Made by a program: the position numbers and the translations under genes. This document shows, piece by piece, positions 24,891 through 35,283 of a stretch of DNA of 64,000 nucleotides. Within the stretch, counting starts at the first letter, position 1. Every line of letters starts with the position of its first letter. Origin of the DNA: Archilochus colubris (Eukaryota > Chordata > Aves > Apodiformes > Trochilidae); NCBI GenBank assembly GCA_023079485.1, contig CM041102.1, positions 1,807,269 to 1,871,268 of the forward strand. Direction: 5' to 3'. Below the pieces are notes generated by a model. That model saw only the letters and a list, made by a program, of their open reading frames with translations, had not been told where the DNA came from and made no database searches.

Positions 24891-24980
24891 CTCCAGTGAT
24901 GTATTACAAACGACTTATTGCTGTAATGCATCATGAAGCTCCAGTGCCCTGATGACATGTTACTGTAATACATCATCAGA
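24891..24980. repeat. tandemly duplicated imperfect hairpin
   Basis: Two successive units share ctccagtg at their left (24891-24898 and 24939-24946) and a hairpin at their right. In unit 1, tgatgtattac (24897-24907) faces gtaatgcatca (24923-24933), one mismatch. In unit 2, tgatgacatgttac faces gtaatacatcatcag, with mismatches in the stem. The left arm of unit 1 is also an exact 11-bp inverted repeat of the right arm of unit 2 (24965-24975). The arrangement looks like a tandem duplication of a roughly 45-bp stem-loop. Origin unknown. Confidence 0.7.
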
Positions 24981-26448
24981 GCATTGCCCAGCAGGAACAG
25001 GAGTCCTGGAAACAAAACAGCTCCATAAATTTTAGTAGTCCCCCCCAAAAATTGTTGTGAATTTCTTTTCTGCTCTATTAAAGATTTAAGCTTTGAAAAG
25101 TCTGGGCCAGAACAGGCACTCATTAAACAAGCTCCAATGGTTTCATAAGTCCCCAAAGTCATTAAAGGTTTTAATATAAGAGATTAACTATTGCTATTGT
25201 TGCTCAGCAAGAATAAATTATATTTAAATACTTTTTTATTCCCTCTTGGTAGCAAGTCAAGAACTTAAGCTTGCATGTGAGGAGGACCCTGGCTCTGTGG
25301 AGCTGGAGAGCAGCATGGTTCACCCTTCAAATAAAGTCTGCACCTTTGAGCAGCAAGGCAGGATTGGGGTGACCCTGCTCCTCTGGGCTCCATTGCTCCA
25401 GAGCTCAGCAGAGCTGGTGCTAGGGCCACATTTATAGATGGGTGGCTTCAGGAAAAGTAGGAATCATGTATGCTCATCCTCTCTGGAAGTTAAGATCTAA
25501 AAGCCTGTTGAGCAGAACACTGAACACATGTCTGGATGGAGTCATTGAAGAGGACTTCTGTGGAATAAATCGAGTTGCAACTCAAGAACTACAGTGTTTG
25601 GGTCTGACTAACCCCAACATCTGACCATCCCCACTGCTGTGTGCCTTGTGGGGCCACACAGGGATGGAGGACCTCAGGACCACCTCGAGTCAAGGGCATG
25701 GAGAGCACTTCATCCAGGAAGGTGGTGGAGAAAGGAGGCTGCACGCCATGTACTGCTTCTCCTCCCACTGCTGAGACCCCAGGGAGATGCTCCAAGGGTG
25801 ATGGGGATGTGCCCACTATTGCTGCAGGGAAACCACAACCTTGGGAATGTAACAGACACTCTGCAAGACACAGGCATTAAAATTAGATATAGTTTCTCCT
25901 TGTACTTATTATGGTAGAGGAAAAAAGTGTTCTCTTCCACCAGGCAGCAGACCAGAGAAACAAGAGAGCAGAGAATTAATTAAAAGAAAAAAAGGAAAGG
26001 AAAAGGGAAAACTAGTAAAAGAGCAGAGCAATTTTACCTGCATTTAGGCTGCATGGCAAACATGAACATGCCTTTTGCTCAAACTAACTGGAAAGTTCTC
26101 TGTGGCACCATGGGGTGACTCTGGGGAAGCTCCCGTGAGCTTTCCTTGAGACGTGCCCTTCAGGCAGCCCTAGAAACCTGACCAGGGAATTTCTTAGAAG
26201 CTCCTTTCGTGGTACAGTATCAGCAAGCTGAATTTGCCTTGGAAGTGCCCCCACTGCTCAGGCTGGGTGGTGCTGCTTGCTATTTTGTAGTTATTTTTGA
26301 TCCAAGATTAAGTGTCTTTTTATTTTGTTGAAATGGCTTTTAATTGAACGCGCCGGCTCTGCTCGAGGTGCACCAAACTAACATGGTTTGGTGTTTTTCT
26401 TTCCCAAATCCTAAGGGAACGTGCCCCTAGACCAACATTAGACTGTTT

Positions 26449-26490
26449 TGTTTTGGGTTTTTTTCTTTTTTTTCTTTTTTTTTTTTCCCC
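26449..26490 (+). repeat. T-rich tract
   Basis: A run of ttttgttttgggttttttt then tttctttttttttttt passing into cccc. Low-complexity sequence with no attached element visible. Confidence 0.85.
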
Positions 26491-27264
26491 TTGGTCAAAA
26501 GATCCAGTGTGTGCTAATTCTGTCGTACTCTCTCTCACTCAATCACTCATATTCAGTGCCCCCTAAAGAAACATTGCAGAAGCCAGAAGGCTAAGAAATT
26601 ACCCAAATGAACTGCCTGTGCTTTGCCCTCACATATCACATACTGAATTGTTGCCACCTTGCTGGTAAAATTAGCCACGTGTTTCACAGCGTTACCTTTA
26701 CTTATCAAATAACAGAGAAGGTGCTGTGCTGCCCCGTGGCAGCTCAAAGGACTCCCCAAAATTGGTACCGACTGCTGCTTGATGACTTAAGAGAGGGAAA
26801 GCTATCTTGCAGAATTTTATTAACTAATCTTTTAAATCAAATTTTCAGAGGTCTGTGCTGAGATGTGGTGGCTACGCCTTCCCCATGAAGAAATGCATGC
26901 CTAATTTAAAGATAAAAAGTCATTCTAAGTTAGAAAGGAACAGAAAGATTTTATGGCTTTGCAGATTTGGGTCTTTATCCAACTGTCCTGAAGCTTTACC
27001 ACTGAAATGCATTCAAGAAAAAACCTTCTTTGATTAAAAAAATTGCAGTTATGCAGTGATCCCTCTTTGATAGAATGATTTTTTTAAAGGAAAGCATCTT
27101 GATTTTTCACAGCTAAAAACCTCAGAATTTGCCTGCATTTTAAAACATCAACAGTAAAGAGAAAGGTTAAATGTGAAATAATGGATTTTTTTTTTCTGAG
27201 GCCTGTTTCTATTTTCTATCTCACCAAGGCTTCAAAAGGCATTTGCTTCAGTACAACCCAAGTC

Positions 27265-27290
27265 ATAATAATAATAACAATAACAACAAA
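27265..27290. repeat. imperfect (AAT/AAC)n microsatellite
   Basis: Four ATA trinucleotides pass into AAC/ATA mixed trinucleotides (ataataataataacaataacaac), an interrupted triplet array. Confidence 0.8.
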
Positions 27291-28623
27291 ATTAGTTCAG
27301 CTACTGAGATGAAAGATCATTTTGTCATACAGCTTTATGTGTAAAAAATAGTTCTTCTACCATAGTTAATGAAAGCTGATGATTGTTGCATTATTACCTA
27401 GGGGTAAATTCTTTGCAATCTAAACCCAATAGAAGTGGAATGAGAAGCCAGCAGCAGCCTGGGGTGGGAAGAGTGGAGAAGGAGGTTTGCTGTCCACTGA
27501 TGTCCCAGTTAGGGGGCCAAGAACCAGACCCAGTTTGCCTCCTGCTGCATCCCTTGAAATGTGATGGCAACAGAAACTCTGCCAGGGAATGGGTCTCTTC
27601 AGGTCAGTTCCAAATTTTGCTTCTAAGGCCATCGTTATTTTCCCTAAGCTGCTCAAACTACAAAGCACCATCACCCACAAATACAACTAATGAAACAAAC
27701 CTCAGAGTTTTCTGCAGTGCCAGAACCAGAACGTCAAACTGGAAAACTATCAAAACTCTAAATTTCAGCAGTAACAGAAGTGATACAAAGGATGGTAACA
27801 TCAGGACAGCCCTGTCCCTTGCCTGGGCCTCTAATTGCCTGAAACCTCCTCTCTTTCCCACCCAAATTCACCTGCCCTGTTATAGCCCATCTCATCTCCT
27901 GGTTTTTGGGTGAATTATCCAAGGCTGCATTTGTCTCATGCAGAGCAGCAAAAGCCCCAGTATCCCATCCAGGCACCAGCCCTGCCTTACAGCCCAGCAG
28001 CAGCTTTGTACTCAGCTCTGGAAGTACCCAAAAAGCAAGAGCTTTTGGTATTTCACCCACTCCCCTTTCTGTCATTAGCATTTGATCTGTATCACAGCAC
28101 TTTGGAGCCTAAACTACAATGAAAACAAAACCAAGCGAGGTGCTGAAGATGGGAATAAGGAGAGCGAAAGCTCACAGGATGAACATCAAGTTCACAGCAA
28201 GTGCAGCACCTCACCCATCCCCATTCAGGTGATGCAGCAGCAGAGCAAAAAACCCCAGGCTTGAGGTCTCCTGAGCCTCCAGCCTCTGTCCCACCACAAT
28301 CTGTCACAGCCTCATCAGCAGCTTCTTCCCTGCAGCCCGCAGGTCCCCAGCTAAAGGCTCTTACGTCACCAGGGCAAGAACACCCCCCCCGCCCTTCCAG
28401 TTCCCCAGCCTTCTGCAGCCCAATTTATGTCCAATTTGCAGACTTTCAACATAGCAGCCTCACAGTTCATAAAATCAAACTCAGCCAGGGCTAAGTCTCT
28501 GGGTAATGGATTTAGGATCACTCGAGGTGTTACCGGCAGTTCATGATGGGTAACTTTCTTGTTAACTAAAGTCCCTTTTGCTAAATGAGTTCCAGGTTTA
28601 ACTCTCCCCAGCCTTTACGCTCC

Positions 28624-28675
28624 TCTTTTTTTCTTTTTTTTCTTTTTTTCTTTTTTTGTTTCTTTTTTACTTTTT
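28624..28675 (+). repeat. T-rich polypyrimidine tract
   Basis: About 52 bases of T runs (7-8 long) broken by single C, and once by G, followed by cttttt then ggcag. The spacing of the C interruptions is close to every eight bases. The tract ends in an acceptor-like ggcag at 28680. Confidence 0.9.
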
Positions 28676-28734
28676 GGCAGCACTGCTCTGGATGGGAAGG
28701 GAGGGGGAGAGGAGGAGGTACAGGACTTTTTATT

Positions 28735-28970
28735 AGCCTGCGCGTGGAGGGCTTTTCATTGCGAGGGCTACGGGGAGCAGAGACAGAAGGAGAGAGAGAG
28801 GGGGGAAAAAAAAAAAAAAGGTGGGATAAGTTAGTCTTTGTGTAAGGGGAAGGTGCTGAAAGGAAGGCTGTGTGCTGGGGCTGGGGGATCAGCCCTCTGG
28901 CTCCACTTGTCTACACAGGGACTACGGAGACAGCCGCCTGCGTAGAGCGGAGCTTTTCGGTTTCCGCAGG
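28735..28970. promoter_or_regulatory. small CpG-enriched patch
   Basis: About ten CpG lie within some 235 bases (gcctgcgcgtgg, ttgcgaggg, ctacgggg, ctacggag, agccgcctgcgtagagcgg, ttcggtttccgcag). The patch is preceded by a long polypyrimidine tract ending in ggcag at 28680 and by purine-rich gggaagggagggggagagg. A 145-codon plus frame (28870-29307) and a 107-codon minus frame overlap here, and neither is recognisable. It could be a weak promoter or enhancer. Confidence 0.3.
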
Positions 28971-30493
28971 GAACTGGGAGCACTGTGGGGAACACAGCTG
29001 GGGAGGGAAAACCACAGCTTGCACATGGGGTGGAATACTAACACACACACCCCTGGGCACTGCTGGGCTCCTTGGGGCTGGCAGTGCTGCCAATGACCCC
29101 AGCACTCCTGGAGCCACCATCCCAGAGAACCAGGAGCGCAGCAGGGCTGACACTGCCCTTGCTGCACAGCCCCAAAAACCAGAACACAGCTTTTGGGTCA
29201 GGCTCTTGCTGACCACTTGCTCTTTTCCATCCACTGATGGAAATCAGGGCCAGTCCTGTGATGGCTGCTTAGGATATTTCCATGGGATTTTAGTCAAGCA
29301 TGTCTGACAAAAAAGCTTTTCTATCCGGAGGCAGGAAGAGAGCACATTAAAGCAGCTCTTCATGACAGAGTGGCCTTCCTACTCATTTATTATCATCTAT
29401 CCTCAGATGATTTCTTATCCTTCTTTTTCTCCTTGTCTTTGGTTTCTATTTTCTTTCACTTCTTACACAATTCACTTCTCCCCCTTGGACAACATTTCTG
29501 ACAAAAATAAAAAATGTGGCAGTGACGTTTTGTGGCATTTTTAACCAAAGCAACCACTTTGTCATTTCTCTTCAGCTGACTACTGCTTTCAAACATTTAC
29601 CTTTGGAGTGTTTTCTTTTGTTGAAAAAATAATCACCCCAGGAGCTGTGTGCCTCCTTAGGCCATCCTGTACCATGGCCCAGAGGACAGGTCTTGCTGCA
29701 GCTCTCTCCAAAGCCATCTCCCCAAGGCAGAATAGGTGAAAACTAATGAGGACTGTCAAAAGAAAGTGTTTCTCCATGGGAAAATACTATTTTACTGAGG
29801 TCCAAGTTTGCAGGAGTTTTGTTTGCAGTCAGGTTCAAGATATGCCCCAGGTGAAGCAGCATGGCAAAAGTGTCAAAATGCCCCATTTTGTCACCAGAAT
29901 ATATACATATAAAAAAAAAGGTCCTATTTTCCAGTCTAAAGCAGCTGTTTTTGAACTGTTTTGAATCCAAACTATTGTCAAACACAACTCTTGTCTCAAG
30001 GACCCCCAGAAGATCATCCCAAGCACGGACCCAGTGCTGTACAGAAAAGTGAGTTTGCAGTTTAAGGTTAGCACACCCCACAGCCCTCCTAATGGGTGTA
30101 TTTTACATTCTGGCTACAGGAAGATTAGCCAGTAGTGATTTATTATTGATATCAAATAAAAATCCACTTGATAATCTCGATCCTTTACCTCCAGGAGAAT
30201 ATTTTCTTTCCTTTTTGTAGATGCCAGCCAACATTTTATAATCACGGTCTACAAGAAGCCTGAAACTATAAATGGAACATTCTAGTAATTCAAGTGGAGA
30301 ACTCTCTTCCACTCCATTTCATCACTATTTGTTTTGAGTAACTTATATTGTCATCTGAGCCTTTTTTCCTCTTGGAAGGGTGCAGCTCCACTCATTGTGG
30401 TTATGCCAGCTGCCTGCATTAGCTCACTGAGCACACTCCCTGTAGCCCAGCCGGGTATTGTCTTTCAAACTAAACAAATAATTTTATTTTAAA

Positions 30494-30512
30494 AAGAGAG
30501 AGAGAGAGAGAG
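30494..30512. repeat. (AG)n microsatellite
   Basis: About nine perfect AG dinucleotides follow an A-rich stretch and run into aaaagaagaaaa, giving a roughly 35-base purine tract on the plus strand. Confidence 0.9.
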
Positions 30513-30662
30513 AAAAGAAGAAAATGTCAGCCCCAGCTCCCTGTAGCTGTTTTCTCTGGCTTCTGTGACAAATGTGGCAGTGGTTATGTGCTCTGTACAT
30601 GTCACTGCCTGAGTTTGTTCTCTGGCATCAATGATGGATCATCCCTTACAGAAAAGCTACAT

Positions 30663-30677
30663 TAAAAAAAAAAAAAA
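30663..30677 (+). repeat. poly(A) run
   Basis: About 13 consecutive A after ctacatt, with T-rich runs within the next 50 bases. Confidence 0.8.
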
Positions 30678-31008
30678 TCTTAAGTGATTTTTTTGCTTTT
30701 TTTTAAAGCAACTCATAAATATGAATTTCAATCTGCCTTATCTCTGGGGAGCCATGACAGACAGCCTTCTAGTAACTACATAGCAAAGGTGACTTCACTG
30801 GAATTAATTCTGATGAAGATGATGGAAATTCCCAGACTGGATCAGAAGAACATTCAGCTTCCCAGTGTTGTTGTCCTGGCCCATGGGAAAGCACAGGATG
30901 CCAGAGGGAAAGCAGGTATGGAGACCACTGCAACAAGATCATCCAGATCCTTCCAAGTCAACAGACACTGCAGATTATGAGAGTTCAAGTCCTCAGATGC
31001 CAAATATA

Positions 31009-31050
31009 TGTGTAGATGCATATGCATGTGAGAATGTATGTGCATGTGTT
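31009..31050. repeat. imperfect TG/CA alternating tract
   Basis: Mostly alternating purine-pyrimidine steps (tatgtg, gcatatgcatgtg, tatgtgcatgtg), related to a (TG)n microsatellite with many interruptions. Such tracts can favour Z-DNA, but this one is broken. Confidence 0.5.
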
Positions 31051-33099
31051 AAGAAATCATTATTCACAACCCCCAAAAGGACACACTGGTTATTGGTTCT
31101 GATTTCACCACTTCCTACTTGATTGCAGTGAAATTCCAAGCATATAAAGCTGCTGATCTTCAAATCCAGACAGGATTTCAATTGTCACACTTTCTCTCTC
31201 ACTTTTAAAACTGCAAATAACTAATTTGAGCCAGGATAGAGACCCTTTGAATGTCAAAGCAATATTAAAATAAAACCAGTTTCATGTTATGCCAGTATCA
31301 GTATCCATTGATTAAGGTCTGATCTTTCAAAAAATAACACGTTATCATTACTCACTTGAAATGTTAACTACTGTTAACTGGGAGGCATGCTGGCTGCTTT
31401 TTAAATAACTTAATTGCTTTTCAAAACATTTGTGGTGAGAAGGAAACTCCAAATGTATGGGACAAAGCTCTATTCATATTAATGGGAGGCAGCACTGTCA
31501 CAGAGCACTGTACAGAGTGGACAGGGGAGATCTTGAAGAACTAAAACCCACGGAGTTTTAATCCCACATTTTCTCCTTTATTCTAATCTCATCCTCTTTG
31601 TTTCTCAGACTATAAAACACGGATAATAAACCTGACAAACCAGACAAACTCTTACAACCAGACAGCTCTGCTTTTTCAGAATGTCCACAAAGTTTCAGCT
31701 GTGTGTTCTTCTTTGCAAAATTAATATTGTGATTAAATTATTTCTATAATTGACACCCAAAACTTACATACAATTTCTAGAAAAATCATTTTCCTTTTTT
31801 TAAACAGAGAAGGTGCAAGTTCTGAAGCTCTAATAAATGACCAGGAACTGCATTCATTTTCACTGCATAGCTGCATATAATATTTATATCAGGACATAGA
31901 CATGGGGGTTTTATTATCTAGAAATGCAATTTAGGAAATATAAATCTTTGAATTTAAAGCTTTTATCTGGACAGACACTAATCAAGTGCTGCTCCCAGTC
32001 TGAGCTCCCTGTGACTGCACTTGGTAGGATTATTTTTCCTCTGTAGCTTGGACACTATGGCAACATTTGCTTTTTCTCTGTTTTTTGTTCTATGATATTG
32101 CTGTAGTCCCTTTTGCCAGGTCCACCATCACACTTTCCATTCTCTTCAAAGGCAGAAGGAAGGAGAAGTGATGCTTCTCGTGAACCTTGTTTCCATCTTT
32201 CTTGGTTTGTGTCACTTTATTTTAGCACTCCAGTAAAGCTCCACCACATAACCAACATTTAATTTAGACCAGTGATGGATACAGCCTAGTCATAGCTTCA
32301 CAACAAATAGCTCAGGAAGGACAGCCTGTCTTGATATTAAACAATTCAAAATAACTCCTTCCCCTCTAATTATAAAAAGAAAAGCAGCTGAAAACAAAGT
32401 GAAGGTGTGGCACAACCACTAGCAACTAGCCAACATTTTCATGTGTAGCTTCCCATGGTTCAGCCAGAATACAAATAAAATACCAAGTGCCCAAACTTTT
32501 GTTTTATAGGGCAAAGTTGAGTTTACAGAAGTTAAGTTTTACAAAACCCAAACCATCTCTTCGCAGTTTGAATGGCAAAGAGGAGGCTTGGACATAGATG
32601 GGGAAGGTGGAAGGTCACCTGCAGCCCCCTCAGAAAAACTCCTAAAAAAATAAGGCATCAATTCTATGCTGGTGCTGAAGAAAGGCAGATGGGAAAAGCC
32701 CCCAGATGATCCTTATTCGTGTCCATCCTCCAGCCCTGAGGAGCTCCCTGATGTCCTTTTCCATCTGAACCTCCTGAATCTCAGCTCCAGGGCCAGGGCA
32801 GGTGGGATGGGGACTGACACCCAGGCCAGGGGCTCAGAAAACACATTCATTTTCAGCAGCTCCAAGAGTCAGGAAAGAATCTTGACAAAACAAATGACTC
32901 CCCATAAACATGTCGAAGGAAATTAAGATGCTACAACTGATCTGCTTTAATAAAATTATGCAGCCAGCTCAGTTTCCAAAGTTAGCCACTGTATTTTCTG
33001 CATCACGCCATGCAATTAATCCTTCCTAAAATAAACAGACTGATTAAAATTCCATTATCCTGACAGTTCACAATAAACCATGGGACCAGTGATCCCCTT

Positions 33100-33260
33100 T
33101 CTCTTTAACTATTTAAGCCATTATAATTAATTCTGGATTTATGTCATTTGCTGGTAAATGTTACGATCACCTTACTAACTACTTAAACAATTTCAAACAG
33201 TTGCAGTGCTTCTCAAACATGTAAGCAATGGGCAATAATTGAACTATTTAACCTAATTCA
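33100..33260. promoter_or_regulatory. CNE-like AT-rich stretch
   Basis: ccattataattaattctgg (overlapping homeodomain cores), gcaataattgaac and cctaattcac in unique AT-rich sequence without open frames. Candidate regulatory element only. Confidence 0.2.
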
Positions 33261-33360
33261 CATTTCATGAAGTTCCCTTCATACACAAAGCTCAGTATTG
33301 AGTTGCTGGGGTCTCATTTGTTTGCTTATTTTTTTTTTCCAGCGTCTAATTAAATGCTCA

Positions 33361-33377
33361 TTAAAAAAAAAAAAAAA
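33361..33377 (+). repeat. poly(A) run
   Basis: About 15-16 consecutive A after gctcatt. A T-rich run (tattttttttttcc) lies about 30 bases to its left. Confidence 0.85.
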
Positions 33378-33900
33378 TTAACACTTTGGAAAAAGACAGG
33401 GAAGTGTCTGACTTTTCCTTCATTATTATTTTGGCCTCATGTTCAATTTGTGAGTGAAAAGAGACCTCCAGAAGAACATTATTTTACATTATTATTTCAA
33501 GCTCATTTAAAAAATGCCAATATTTTTCTTACCAAATTTTCTGCAATTCACTTTTGCCCAAAGTCAACTTTCCTCAGCATAGCCTGTATTTTAGGATGAC
33601 CACCACCACCTTCATGAAAACACATGAAATTATAACCATTTTGCTCAGTGGAATCACTTTTGGCTCAAATGGCTCTAGTTTTTACTGCAAACACACCATG
33701 GAAATGAAACCAGTCCTACAGTCAAGCCCCAGAAATTGGGCTGCATATATAAATATTCCTCCATCACCTTTTTCCTGAGGTTTGCCTCATGTCTGCTATC
33801 CTTGTTCTCTCTTTTATGTGTTCTACTTCTCTTTTTCTACATTATCATCTGTTCTGACAGACCCCCTGCCTTGTTGGGATGCCTTAATTTGCCACAAAAA

Positions 33901-33957
33901 GAGAGATGCAGTTCCATTTGCATCCAGATGCAGTTGCCAGGAGAGATGCAGTTCCAT
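33901..33957. repeat. 40-bp-period direct repeat
   Basis: The 17-mer gagagatgcagttccat occurs at 33901-33917 and again, exactly, at 33941-33957. Between them is a third partial copy of its core (cagatgcagttgcc). This gives three gatgcagtt cores over 57 bases. Confidence 0.85.
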
Positions 33958-34699
33958 CCACTGTAGCAATCATGCAAAACATGGAGAGATCAGCTGGCTT
34001 GAAAGAGATGGATTTACTAAATCAACCACTCCCTTGTCTGCATTTAGTGGATATGTTTTTTTCCTCTATCTTAAATTACAAAAAAATCCAAATAATAACA
34101 AAAAAGAAGGTCATTTAAATACATTTGTCTTGGTTTTGGGAAAGAGTATCAAAACTTCAGCTTTTCAAAAACTGTGATTACAAACAGAGATCCAATCTCC
34201 AAATGTTTCAGAAGGTGGAAAATCCATTTTCTAACCAGGCCTACTTAGGACTGGGTAGCTGGGTTACTTATCCAAACTAACACTGACCTTCAAAAATGTT
34301 TGGGTTGATGTCAGTGTTTGGGCTGAGGTTTGGTTTGGCCAGTTCTTATTTTTCCATAGCAATTTACCCATCCCTAGAAGAGATGCAGCTCTGAAATGGA
34401 ATAAATAGAAGGACGCTAGGCACACACAGGCCAAACTGAGCTAATACTTCATAGAAATAATAAAAAAAACCCTTTTTGCCTCATCTTTATCTGACTGATG
34501 GCACTGCACTTATTACCATAGCAGCTGATGGCACTCTGAAAGCCATCAGGCACCACGGCAGCGCCTGATGAAAAGGAGGAAAGAAACCAGATTTATGAAC
34601 CAGCTAAACTCTGTTTACATTGATAAATGAGCCTTTCTAGACATCCCCAAGTTCATTTCAACCCCCTATTTTATTTTTTTTTAGCAGCTGGCCAGCTGC

Positions 34700-35220
34700 A
34701 GAACCCTCCCGGGATCTCCCCGGTGTCATTGGCAGAAAGCTTCTAAGTTTCTCCTGAGGTCTCCCGAGCTCGTGCCCAGGTGTTGAGCTTTAAGGATGTG
34801 CTATTCCTCACATCAGCTGCACAGGATGGACTCTGGCCCATACTGTCAGCACCCTGGGAAGAAGAGAAGGCCTCCTTTGTGCTCTGGCTCCAGGCCTGCC
34901 ACTCTGCCTATCTCATTCTGTTTCGAATTAACAGCGGCGGCCGTTTCCGCAGAAAGGCTTCAATGTTCCGCGGCCGCTCTCCAGTTGCAGGAGCCATGGG
35001 AGGCTGCAGGCAGATGCAAATGGTGTTGTCTCACTTTGCTCCCGTGGTTTTGCTTTCCTAGGAGGCTGGGAAGGGAAGAGATGTGGGGTTTGGTCAGCAG
35101 CAGCCAAGGTGGATGGAAAGAAGAGATGATGGGGCGTTTATCGCACGCCGGGCTTTGCGCCGGGGAGAACGTGGACTGCAAAAACTGCACCTTCCTTCTC
35201 TTGGCCTCCAGAACACGATG
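34700..35220. promoter_or_regulatory. isolated CpG-rich patch, possible promoter
   Basis: Roughly twenty CpG dinucleotides occur in about 520 bases, most in two clusters (34924-34977 and 35134-35216), while neighbouring sequence is CpG-poor. The first cluster has GCGGCCG at 34937 and GCGGCCGC (a NotI site) at 34970, 33 bases apart in direct orientation, joined to a CCGCGG at 34968. A GTAAGT donor-like signal preceded by acca starts at 35281, so a first exon ending at 35280 is conceivable on the plus strand. No conserved protein is recognisable in the open frames on either strand. CpG survival suggests an unmethylated germline element such as a promoter or enhancer; that is inference. Confidence 0.4.
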
Positions 35221-35283
35221 CAAAGGGCTGAGAAAATTCATCAGCACAGAAATGGGAATGCATGAGGCTAAAATACACCAGTA

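Larger units (their letters stand above)
24981..28623. other. no gene recognised; longest frame of the window
   Basis: The 176-codon plus frame at 27383-27913 is the longest here. Its translation is Ser/Asn/Pro-rich without recognisable motifs, and about one such frame is expected by chance in 64 kb. A purine-only tract of about 35 bases lies at 25979-26013. A C run (about nine C) is at 28382-28391. Confidence 0.5.
28971..33099. other. no gene recognised
   Basis: A short (AC)n at 29040-29051, the (AG)n at 30494 and the TG/CA tract at 31009 are the only repeats. Frames up to 112 codons (minus, 29743-30081) are unrecognised. The stretch 31200-32500 is AT-rich and featureless. Confidence 0.55.
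33261..34699. other. no gene recognised
   Basis: AT-rich sequence with paired T and A runs near 33330 and 33361, and the 40-bp-period repeat at 33901. The 131-codon plus frame (33782-34177) overlaps that repeat and is not recognisable. Confidence 0.55.

Noticed and set aside
27383..27913. 176-codon plus frame, the longest in the window
   Set aside because: About one frame of this length is expected by chance in 64 kb of this composition; no recognisable motif, no flanking splice pair consistent with its frame.
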